Source: Gammaproteobacteria bacterium
GTDB taxonomy: Bacteria; Pseudomonadota; Gammaproteobacteria; Steroidobacterales; Rariloculaceae
DNA length: 37,443 nt
Reading direction: 5' to 3'
Assembly: GCA_017577365.1 (NCBI GenBank)
Contig: PKRJ01000035.1
Span: 1-37,443 of the forward strand
This document shows, in pieces, positions 1-7,553 of the stretch. The translations under genes were made by a program, and so were the position numbers. Positions within the stretch are counted from its first letter, which is position 1. Each line of letters starts with the position of its first letter. The notes under the pieces were generated by a model that did no database searches, was not told the origin of the DNA, and saw nothing but the letters and a program-made list of their open reading frames with translations.

Positions 1-90
1 CGCGGGAGGGGCGGGGGGAGTGTCGGGTTTCCCAGGTCCCGCGGGGGCATGGGGGGCGGTCATCGGGGGGGCCAGATGCACGCCGATCAA
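1..90. other. Low-quality contig edge (G-rich)
   Basis: The first ~90 bases contain runs of five to seven G, including in the segment just before the EEP-domain sequence becomes recognisable. Codon use there is unlike the rest of the gene, and the protein loses family resemblance immediately after the GVHLAP strand. I read this as sequencing or assembly error at the contig end. Confidence 0.5.
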
Positions 91-684
91 ACGCAGCGGC
101 CCGCCGGGCGCGGCTATGCGCGCGTCGATCGCGGTCGTCGTCTCGAGTGGAAACGCGCGCGCGTCTTCGAGAGGATAGCGCGAAAGTAGTCCGATGCCGA
201 AAGCGCCGCGCTCCGGGGCAAGCAGCCGATGCGGATAGCGCTCGACTACCGGCCGAAGCCGCTCGACCCACGTGTCGGTGAGCTCGACGACGACGATCAC
301 GTCGGGCGATTCGGCTTCGAGCGTCGCGAGCAGCGCTTTGGCGTGCGGGTTCCGCCATTCGACGTTGACCGCGACGACCTCGAGCGTGCGCCCGTTCGCT
401 GCGGCCTGCGCGCCCGGCGACAGATACGGCGCGAGCGGCACCACGTTCGGCACGGCCGCGAGCGCGACGACGGCCGCGAACCGGCGGCGGCCGAGCATCG
501 CGAGCACGAGCGCGAGTGGAAACTGCGCGGCGAAATATTGCAGCCGGAAGTGCGAGAAGAGCTCGAAGCCCCACCAGAAACGCGCCGCGAGCGCGGCGAG
601 CGTCACGGCGACGAGGACGACGGCCGCGAGGATCGCGAGGCCGTCCGCGTGTCGGAACGCCGCCGTGCGCTCGCGCCTTCTCAC
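1..684 (-). CDS. Endonuclease/exonuclease/phosphatase-family membrane protein (3' end missing)
   Basis: The reading frame is open from a GTG at 684 to the left edge (228 codons, no stop). The N-terminus is basic, followed by a hydrophobic segment (about residues 14-33) and a second around residues 45-65. Then comes an endonuclease/exonuclease/phosphatase fold: a VVAVNVEWRN strand with the metal-site Asn, SPDVIVVVELT with the catalytic-type Glu, a GIGLLSRYPL strand, and LIGVHLAPP with the His-containing strand. This resembles the YafD-like group of membrane-anchored EEP proteins, whose substrate is not known. The GTG overlaps the trpA stop by 4 nt (GTGA), so it is probably translationally coupled as the last gene of the trp operon. 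The last ~27 residues are Pro/Gly-rich and do not look like the family, probably because the contig end is corrupted. Confidence 0.8.
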   Translation of the reverse strand, partial: MRRRERTAAFRHADGLAILAAVVLVAVTLAALAARFWWGFELFSHFRLQYFAAQFPLALVLAMLGRRRFAAVVALAAVPNVVPLAPYLSPGAQAAANGRTLEVVAVNVEWRNPHAKALLATLEAESPDVIVVVELTDTWVERLRPVVERYPHRLLAPERGAFGIGLLSRYPLEDARAFPLETTTAIDARIAAPGGPLRLIGVHLAPPMTAPHAPAGPGKPDTPPAPPA

Positions 685-1451
685 GCCGAAGCCCGCAACG
701 ATCGCAAGAACGCCGCCGGATCCTCGCCGCGCTCGAGGACCTCGACGAGCGCCGAGCCGACGATGACGCCGTCGACGTGGCGGCCGATCAGCTCGACGTG
801 CGCGCGCTCGCGTACGCCGAAGCCGGCGCAGACCGGAATGTCCGAGGCCGCCTTCACCGCGCCGAGATAATCCGCGAGCTCCGCGGGCAGCCCGCCCGCG
901 CCGGTCGTGCCCGTGCGCGTGACCGCATAGACGAAGCCCGAGCTCGCGGCCGTCAGCGCGCGCAGACGCTCGCGCGGCGTCGCAGGCGTCACGAGCTGCA
1001 CGAGCGCGAGCCCGCGCGCGTCGAGCGCGGACTTCAGCGGTTCGCTTTCCTCGTACGGGAGATCGGGCACGATGAACCCGTCGACGCCGGCTTCGACCGC
1101 GCGGGACGCGAGCGATTCGTAGCCGAGCGCGAGCAGCGGGTTCAGATAGCTCATCAAGAGAACCGGAGCGCCGAGCTCGAAGTCGCGCCGCGCGAGCTCG
1201 TCGAGGATCCAGCGCAGCGTCACGCCTTGCTCGATCGCCGCGCGGCTCGAGCGCTGGATCGTCACCCCGTCGGCCATCGGGTCCGAGAACGGCACGCCGA
1301 TCTCGACGGCGTCCGCGACCTCGGCGATCGTGCGCAGGTCGTCCAGAAAACGCTTGGGCGCAGGGAACCCCGCGGTCAGGAAAGCGACGAGCGCCGGGCC
1401 TTCGCTGCTTTCGATCGCCTTCTGGATGCGCTGGCGCGGCTCAAGCGACAT
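681..1451 (-). CDS. trpA: Tryptophan synthase alpha chain
   Basis: TrpA cleaves indole-3-glycerol phosphate to indole and glyceraldehyde 3-phosphate and passes indole to TrpB through the alpha-beta tunnel. The 256-residue protein has the usual length. The catalytic Glu lies in VEIGVPFSDP (E50) and the catalytic Asp in DPMADG (D61). The phosphate-binding and loop-6 regions are visible as YAVTRTGTTG, CAGFGV and VIVGSALVEV. I chose the ATG at 1451 because AAGGAG precedes it at good spacing and MSLEPRQRIQ matches the family N-terminus. The longer open frame up to 1580 is trpB shadow. The start lies 11 nt inside the end of trpB, so the two chains are coupled. The stop overlaps the GTG of the following EEP gene. 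Confidence 0.97.
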   Translation of the reverse strand: MSLEPRQRIQKAIESSEGPALVAFLTAGFPAPKRFLDDLRTIAEVADAVEIGVPFSDPMADGVTIQRSSRAAIEQGVTLRWILDELARRDFELGAPVLLMSYLNPLLALGYESLASRAVEAGVDGFIVPDLPYEESEPLKSALDARGLALVQLVTPATPRERLRALTAASSGFVYAVTRTGTTGAGGLPAELADYLGAVKAASDIPVCAGFGVRERAHVELIGRHVDGVIVGSALVEVLERGEDPAAFLRSLRASA

Positions 1452-2688
1452 CGCGGTTCTCCTTTCGTGACGGGTATTGCGCGAGGATCGGCATGTCCTT
1501 GTCGCCGCGGCCGGAAAGCCCGACGAGGATGCGCGCGCCGGGATTCTCCTTCGCCCAACGCTTCGCGCCCGCGAGCGCATGCGAGCTCTCGAGCGCGGGC
1601 AGAATGCCCTCGGCCTCGCAGCATTCGTCGAGCGCGGCGAGCGCCTCGTCGTCGCTCGCGGTCACGTAGTCGACGCGGCCGATCGCTTTCAGAAACGCGT
1701 GCTCCGGGCCGACGCCGGGATAGTCGAGGCCCGCCGAGACCGAATGCGTCTCGTGGATGAGCCCGTCGTCGTCGTAAAGCAGCATCGAGTAGTTGCCGTG
1801 CAGCACGCCGGGACGGCCGGCCGAGAGCGTCGCCGAATGATCGCCGAGCGCGGTGCCGCGGCCGCCGGCCTCGACGCCGATCAGGCGCACGTCGCGATCG
1901 CCGAGGAACGCGTGAAAGAGCCCGATCGCGTTCGAGCCGCCGCCGACGCACGCGAACACCGCGTCCGGCAGACCGCCGCGCTCGAGCAGCTGCGCGCGCG
2001 CCTCGCGGCCGATCACGGCTTGCAGCTCGCGCACGAGATACGGGTACGGATGCGGCCCGATCGCCGAGCCGATCAGGTAATACGTGCCCTCGGGATCGGA
2101 GACCCAGTCGCGGATCGCCTCGTCGATCGCGGCGCGCAGCGTCTGGTCGCCCGACTCGACCGCGACGACGGTCGCGCCGAGCCGCCGCATGCGATCGACG
2201 TTCGGCGCCTGTCGCGCGACGTCGACCGCGCCCATGTAAACGGTGCACGGCAGGCCGACGCGCGCGCACGCCGCGGCGGAGGCCACGCCGTGCTGGCCGG
2301 CGCCGGTCTCGGCGACGATGCGCTTCGCGCCGAGCTGCTTCGCGAGCAGCGCTTGCCCGATCGCGTTGTTGATCTTGTGCGCGCCGGTATGCGCGAGGTC
2401 CTCGCGCTTCAAGTAAACCTCCGCGCCCCAGCGCCGTCCGAGCTCGGGCGCGTGCGTCAGCGCGGTCGGCCGTCCGACCCAGTCGCGCAGCTCCGCGGCG
2501 AGCTGGCGCTCGAATTCCGGCGAGCGCAACGTCGTGCGCACGCCTTCCTCGAGCCGCGTGACCGCGGCCATCAGCGTCTCCGGGACGTAACGACCCCCGA
2601 ACGGCCCGAAGCGGCCCGCCGCATCCGGAAAGCGGCCGGCGAGGAGCTCCTTCAGAAGCCGTTCGCGTTCCTCGCGTTGGATCTCCAT
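1441..2688 (-). CDS. trpB: Tryptophan synthase beta chain
   Basis: TrpB is the PLP enzyme that condenses indole with L-serine to give tryptophan. The 415-residue product shows the family start motif GRFGPFGGRYVPETL, the PLP lysine in HTGAHKINNA, the catalytic Glu in ETGAGQHGVA, the PLP phosphate loop GGGSNAIG, and the C-terminal LSGRGDKD motif. The ATG at 2688 is preceded by GAGGAGG four bases upstream. An in-frame ATG at 2703 would place this Shine-Dalgarno sequence inside the gene, so I prefer 2688. It lies 24 nt after trpF and overlaps trpA by 11 nt. Confidence 0.97.
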   Translation of the reverse strand: MEIQREERERLLKELLAGRFPDAAGRFGPFGGRYVPETLMAAVTRLEEGVRTTLRSPEFERQLAAELRDWVGRPTALTHAPELGRRWGAEVYLKREDLAHTGAHKINNAIGQALLAKQLGAKRIVAETGAGQHGVASAAACARVGLPCTVYMGAVDVARQAPNVDRMRRLGATVVAVESGDQTLRAAIDEAIRDWVSDPEGTYYLIGSAIGPHPYPYLVRELQAVIGREARAQLLERGGLPDAVFACVGGGSNAIGLFHAFLGDRDVRLIGVEAGGRGTALGDHSATLSAGRPGVLHGNYSMLLYDDDGLIHETHSVSAGLDYPGVGPEHAFLKAIGRVDYVTASDDEALAALDECCEAEGILPALESSHALAGAKRWAKENPGARILVGLSGRGDKDMPILAQYPSRKENRDVA

Positions 2689-2712
2689 CGTTCCTCCTCT
2701 CAAGCGGCCGTG

Positions 2713-3342
2713 TTACGTGCGGCCGCTCGAATCGACAATCGCTTCGCGCTCGGCGAGCCTTGCCGCGGCCTCGCGCGCGCGTGTGACGAATTCCGCGATA
2801 CGCGCGGGATCCTTCTGCCCGGGCGCGCGTTCCACGCCGCTCGAGACGTCGACGCCCCACGGCCGCACGGCGAAGATCGCATCCGCGACGTTCGCGGGCG
2901 AAAGTCCGCCCGCGAGGACCAAGTCGGTCCCCGCGGCGAGCCTGCGTGCCTCGTCCCAGTCCGCGGTCCGGCCGACGCCGCTGACCGGTCCCTCGTAAAG
3001 CATTCGCCCCGGCAACGGTCCCGGCGGCACCGTGCCGCTTCGATAGACCGGCAACGGCTCGCATCCGGCGGGCAACGTCAGACCTGCAAAGTCCTCGGCA
3101 TCGGTCTGGATCCAGTCGGGCTCGAGCGTCTCGATGACGTCGCCGACGAGCTCGGCCTCCGGATGGCGAAAGACGGCAACTTTCAGCATGCCGGCCGGCA
3201 GATCGTCGGCAAGTGCGCGCGCGTTCCGAGGCGAGATTTGCCGAGGCGAGCGCGCGAAGACGAAGCCGACCGCGTTCGCGCCGGCCTTGGCCGCCGCCTC
3301 GATCGCGCTCGCGGTCGTGATGCCGCAGATCTTCACGAACAT
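2713..3342 (-). CDS. trpF: Phosphoribosylanthranilate isomerase
   Basis: TrpF catalyses the Amadori rearrangement of phosphoribosylanthranilate to CdRP. The 209-residue single-domain TIM barrel begins FVKICGITT, which carries the catalytic Cys. GFVFARSPRQI follows, then the phosphate-binding C-terminal strands LAGGLSPANV and GVDVSSGVE. At the usual catalytic Asp position (LLD-type motif) the sequence reads LYEGPVSGVG, so Glu appears to replace Asp. I believe this variant occurs in other proteobacterial TrpF proteins. trpF is a separate gene here, not fused to trpC as in enterics, and sits 13 nt after trpC. Confidence 0.95.
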   Translation of the reverse strand: MFVKICGITTASAIEAAAKAGANAVGFVFARSPRQISPRNARALADDLPAGMLKVAVFRHPEAELVGDVIETLEPDWIQTDAEDFAGLTLPAGCEPLPVYRSGTVPPGPLPGRMLYEGPVSGVGRTADWDEARRLAAGTDLVLAGGLSPANVADAIFAVRPWGVDVSSGVERAPGQKDPARIAEFVTRAREAAARLAEREAIVDSSGRT

Positions 3343-3355
3343 CTTCGCGTCGCTC

Positions 3356-4222
3356 TCATGGCTCGTGGCTTCGCGCGCCGGCCTCGCGCCCCGCCGCGAC
3401 GAGATCGGCGACCGCTTGTCGCGGCGACGCGGCGCGCATCAGCGCCGAGCCGACGAGCGCGAGCCTGTATCCGCACGCGACCACGGAGCGCACGCCGTCG
3501 GGACTATCGATGCCGCTCTCGGCGACCGCCGGCAAGCCCGCGGGCAAACGCGGCGCGAGCTCCGCGAAGCGGCCGAAGTCGACATCGAGCGTGCGGAGAT
3601 TCCGGCAATTGACGCCCGCGAGCACGGGCGGGGAGCCTGGCGGGATCTCGAGCGCCGAGATCCGTTCGAGATCGTCGGCGTCGAAGCCTTCGAGCAGCGC
3701 GAACAGGCCGAGCTCGCGTGCCGCGTCGAGCAATGCTCGAACGTCCGGATCGGGCAGCATCGTCACGATGATCAGCACACCGCCCGCGCCGGCCGCGCGC
3801 GCTTCGACGACTTGATAGGGATCGGTCAGGAAATCCTTGCGCATCACCGGCCGGCCGTGCGTCGCGGCGAGCGCCGCGGCATCGCGGAGATGCTCGAGCG
3901 AGCCTCCGAACTCCTCGGGCTCGGTGAGCACCGAGATCGCGGCCGCCCCGCCCGCGCAGTACGCGGCGATCTGCGCGTCGCGATCGAGACCCTGCCGCGC
4001 GAGGCCGCCGGCCGATGGACTGCGGAGCTTCAGCTCTGCGATGAGATCGAACGTGTCGAGCGCGAGCGGCGGCGGAGGCGGCATCGCCTTCGCCCGAGCG
4101 AGGAGCCGCCCCTCCGGCTCCGCGGCGCGGGCCGCGCGCACGCGTGCGCGGCTCGACTTCGCCATGCGGTCGAGCAGGCCGCCTGCCGCTTGCGCGTGGC
4201 CTTCTTCGACTCGTGCCGTCAT
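3356..4222 (-). CDS. trpC: Indole-3-glycerol phosphate synthase
   Basis: TrpC performs the ring closure and decarboxylation of CdRP to indole-3-glycerol phosphate. The 288-residue TIM barrel contains IAELKLRSPSAG (catalytic Glu and Lys), VLTEPEEFGGSLEHL, MRKDFLTDPYQV (catalytic Lys), AGVNCRNLRTL, AVAESGID and LVGSALMRA, in family order. The ATG at 4222 overlaps the trpD stop as ATGA, which fixes the start. An in-frame ATG at 4252 would overlap trpD by 34 nt and is less likely. The N-terminal ~55 residues are Arg/Ala-rich, but the length is still normal. Confidence 0.96.
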   Translation of the reverse strand: MTARVEEGHAQAAGGLLDRMAKSSRARVRAARAAEPEGRLLARAKAMPPPPPLALDTFDLIAELKLRSPSAGGLARQGLDRDAQIAAYCAGGAAAISVLTEPEEFGGSLEHLRDAAALAATHGRPVMRKDFLTDPYQVVEARAAGAGGVLIIVTMLPDPDVRALLDAARELGLFALLEGFDADDLERISALEIPPGSPPVLAGVNCRNLRTLDVDFGRFAELAPRLPAGLPAVAESGIDSPDGVRSVVACGYRLALVGSALMRAASPRQAVADLVAAGREAGARSHEP

Positions 4223-5258
4223 GCCGACTCGACCTTGAAGCTCGCGAGGCATTCGACGAGCCTCGCCGCCGAGCCGTCCTCGATTGCCGCCCGCGCGCGC
4301 TCGATGCCTTCGCGCGCGTCGCGGACCTCGCCCGTGACCTCGAGCGCGAGCGCGGCGCCGAGCGCGAGCGCGTCACGGTGCGCGGCCGTGTCCTCGCCGG
4401 AGAGCGCGGCCTTGAGCCGCTTTGCATTCTCGGCCGCGTCGCCGCCGACGAGCGCCTCGGGCGCGCACGTCTCGATGCCGTAATCCGCCGGATCGCGGAT
4501 CTGGCGCTCGACATAGCCGGGACGGACGTCGAAGCAGACGAAGGGGCCCACCGGCGTCGCCTCGTCCCAGCCCTGCGAGCCGTGGATCACGAACGCGCGC
4601 TCGATCTCCATGCCCGAGAGCGTTTCGGCCAAGAGCTCCGCCATCGGCTCGCTGAACGCGCCCATGACGAAGTACGGAGGCGCGGCGGGATTACACAGAG
4701 GACCGAGGATGTTGAATACGGTGCGCACGCCGAGTGCTTGACGGACCGGCGCGATGTTCTTCATCGCCGGGTGATAGTGCGGCGCGAACAGGAACGTGAA
4801 GCCGTGTGCCTCGAAGCATTTCGCCGCATGCCGCTCGTCGAGCGGAATAGGCAGCCCGAGCGCGGCGAGAACGTCGGCCGCGCCGGAGCGGCTCGAGACG
4901 GAACGGTTGCCGTGCTTCACGACCGCGGCGCCCGCCGCGGCGGCGAGCAACGCGCTGCCGGTCGAAAGGTTCAGGCTGCCCGAGCCGTCGCCGCCCGTGC
5001 CGACGACGTCGACGTAGCGTTTGCCCTTGGGCAGCTCGGGGCGCCGCGCGAGACGCCGCATCGCCCTCGCGAAGCCACGGATCTCGGCCGCGCACTCGCC
5101 CTTCATCCTGAGCGCGACGAGCAGCGCGCCCGCGAGCGGCGGCGGCAGCGAGCCGTCGGCCATCGCCTCGAGCAGCCGGCCCGCGTCGTGCTCGCTCAAG
5201 TGCTGGCCCGACGCGAGCCGCTCGAGCAGGGCGGACGCGCTGAGTTCGGCCGCGCCGC

Positions 5259-5262
<4 letters not shown>
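4219..5262 (-). CDS. trpD: Anthranilate phosphoribosyltransferase
   Basis: TrpD transfers phosphoribose from PRPP to anthranilate. The 347-residue protein has the N-terminal helical domain, then the PRPP-binding GTGGDG loop (residues 88-93), NLSTGSA, KHGNR (116-120) and SSRSGAADVL. NPAAPPYFVMG, which follows GPLCN, matches the anthranilate side of the site. The ATG at 5262 overlaps the trpG stop by 4 nt (ATGA). trpD is not fused to trpG, unlike in E. coli. The upstream extension of the frame to 5592 is trpG shadow. Confidence 0.97.
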
Positions 5263-5845
<583 letters not shown>

Positions 5846-5849
<4 letters not shown>

Positions 5850-7231
5850 AATCCTTCCTCCGCGAGCTCGAGCGCCTTGCGCAGGATCGCGCTCTTCGCG
5901 AGCACCTCGCGGTGCTCGTTCTCGGGGATGCTGTCCGCGACGATGCCTGCGCCCGCCTGAAAACTGTACTCGTCGCCGTCGAAGACGATCGTGCGAATCG
6001 TGATGGCCTGATCCATGTTGCCGTTGCGCGCGAAATAGCCGACCGTGCCGCCGTAGAGCCCGCGCGCGATCGGCTCGAGCTCGGCGATCAGCTCCATCGC
6101 GCGCACCTTCGGCGCCCCGACGAGCGTGCCGGCCGGAAACGCGGCCGCGAACAGGTCGAACGCGTCCCGGCCCTGCGCGAGCTCGCCTTTGACGCCGCTG
6201 ACCATGTGCATCACGTGGCTATAGCGCTCGATGCATTTGTAGGGATCGACGTGCACCGTGCCCGCGCGCGCGACGCGGCCCAGGTCGTTGCGCGCGAGAT
6301 CGACGAGCATGACGTGCTCGGCGTTCTCCTTGGGATCGGCGATCAGCTCTTTCTCGAGCGCGAGGTCCTCGTCCGGTGTCGAGCCGCGGGGGCGCGTGCC
6401 GGCAATCGGCCGCAGGCTCGCGCGGCCGCGATCGAGCCGCACCAGCGCCTCCGGCGACGAGCCCGCGATCGAGAGCGTTCCGAAGCGGAAAAAGTACATG
6501 TACGGCGACGGGTTCAGGAGCCTCAGGCCGCGATAGACCTGGAACGGATCGAGGTCCGATCGGCCGCTGAAGCGCGCGGACAGGACGATCTGGTAGATGT
6601 CTCCCGCGGCGATATACCGCTTCGCTTTCTCGACGGCGTCGACGTACCCGTCGCGCGACAGGCTCGCGCTCGCGTCCGAGAATCCGCCCGACCGCGAAGG
6701 TGCGTCGATGCCGCCGCGCAGCGCGGCGATGACCTCGGCGCGAAGCCGCTGCCGCTCGTCGTCGCTGCCCGAATGGAGGAGCGCGACTCGCCGCGTCAGG
6801 TGATCGAAAACGAGGAGCGACGCCGGGGCGACGAAGATCGCCTCGGGAAGCCCGGGCAGCTCCGCGCGGTTCGGCGGCAGCCGCTCGAAATGGCGCACGA
6901 CGTCGTAGCCCGCCGCGCCGACGAGGCCGCCCGCGAACGGCAACCCCTCGATCGCGGGCGAGAGGTCCGGGCTTGCCGCGAGCGCGTTCCGCATCAGCGC
7001 GAGCCATTCGGTCTGCCCCGTCGGACGCGGCAGCGCGACGCCGTTCTGGAGCACCCGATCCGGGCCGATCTCGAGCCTCAGCGCCTCGCCGAGGCCGAGA
7101 AAGGAGTAGCGGGCGAGGCGCTCCGCGCTCTCGACGCTTTCGAGCAGAAAACACGGCTTGAACGGCGCGAGCTTGATGAACGCCGATACCGGCGTGTCGA
7201 GATCGGCCGCGATGTCGAACGGGGACTCCAT
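5846..7231 (-). CDS. trpE: Anthranilate synthase component I
   Basis: TrpE converts chorismate plus ammonia to anthranilate. The 461 residues include the N-terminal tryptophan-feedback motif LLESVES and NPSPYMYFF, which also contributes to the allosteric site, so feedback inhibition is expected. The chorismate-binding domain shows AGTRPRG, LIADPKENAEHVMLVDLARND, SHVMHMVSGVKG, FPAGTLVGAPK and YGGTVGY. The ATG at 7231 follows a weak GAGAG and lies about 30 nt downstream of the attenuator terminator. This is the first structural gene of the trp operon. Confidence 0.97.
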
Positions 7232-7261
7232 GTTGCTCTCGTTTCTCGGTCTGCCAAAACG

Positions 7262-7297
7262 AAAAAACCCGTCTCCGATTCGGCGGAGACGGGTTTT
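7262..7297 (-). terminator. trp attenuator: rho-independent terminator ahead of trpE
   Basis: A perfect 14-bp stem (7264-7277 with 7284-7297, AAAACCCGTCTCCG and its complement) encloses a 6-nt loop and is followed on the minus strand by six T. It lies between the leader peptide and trpE, which is the position of an attenuator rather than an end-of-operon terminator. Confidence 0.93.
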
Positions 7298-7445
7298 GCT
7301 CTGATTCGATGAACGGACTTTCGGCTTCGGGTCTCGGTCCGTTCGCTCTGCTGCTTCGAGACGACCTCGGCGGTCTCGGCCTCGCGATCGTCCGGAAGGT
7401 TTAGCCGCGCGCTACCCTCTCCGCTGGCGGGCGTCGCCACCAGCG
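7283..7445 (-). promoter_or_regulatory. trp leader RNA with alternative pairings (attenuation control)
   Basis: Segment 1 contains the tandem Trp codons. CGCTGG at 7440-7445 pairs with CCAGCG at 7422-7427 (segment 2). Segment 2 continues as GCGGAGAGGGT (7414-7424), which pairs with ACCCGTCTCCGC (7283-7294, segment 3) with a single bulged G, forming an antiterminator. Segment 3 alternatively forms the terminator with segment 4. Ribosome stalling at the Trp codons would mask segment 1 and favour 2:3. The spacer between segments 2 and 3 is long (~119 nt) and holds a separate perfect 8-bp hairpin (7311-7318 with 7337-7344). Confidence 0.85.
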
Positions 7446-7481
7446 AGCGCGGTCGGAAATATGGCAGCGAGGGCCGTTCAT
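7401..7481 (-). CDS. trpL: trp operon leader peptide with tandem tryptophans
   Basis: A 26-codon frame starts at ATG 7481 and ends at TAA 7401. It encodes MNGPRCHISD, then RARWWRRPPAE, then RVARG, with consecutive Trp codons at positions 14 and 15. The Trp codons sit in pairing segment 1 of the leader RNA, and the 3' part of the frame contains segment 2. This is the geometry of a TrpL sensor. I see no convincing Shine-Dalgarno sequence. The candidate promoter would place transcription start only a few bases before the ATG. The peptide acts through its translation, not as a product. Confidence 0.9.
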   Translation of the reverse strand: MNGPRCHISDRARWWRRPPAERVARG

Positions 7482-7489
7482 GGTCGGGA

Positions 7490-7519
7490 AGTATGTCGCT
7501 CCCTCGGGACGGCGGTCAA
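7490..7519 (-). promoter_or_regulatory. Candidate sigma-70 promoter of the trp operon
   Basis: On the minus strand there is TTGACC (7514-7519) as -35, an 18-nt spacer and CATACT (7490-7495) as -10. Start of transcription would be near 7483, almost at the trpL ATG. It lies in the 72-bp gap between the SLC13 gene and trpL, so few other locations are available. Confidence 0.5.
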
Positions 7520-7553
7520 GCTCGGCGATGCGGCCGAGCCCGGGTTTGCGCGG

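Noticed and set aside
1477..3612. Very long plus-strand open frame (711 codons) across trpB, trpF and trpC
   Set aside because: It is antisense to three well-supported trp genes, Arg/Ala/Asp-rich in composition and without any recognisable motif. Such frames arise from codon bias in high-GC genes.
7311..7344. 8-bp hairpin upstream of the attenuator considered as a second terminator
   Set aside because: It has an 18-nt loop and no T tract. It is better treated as a structural part of the leader.
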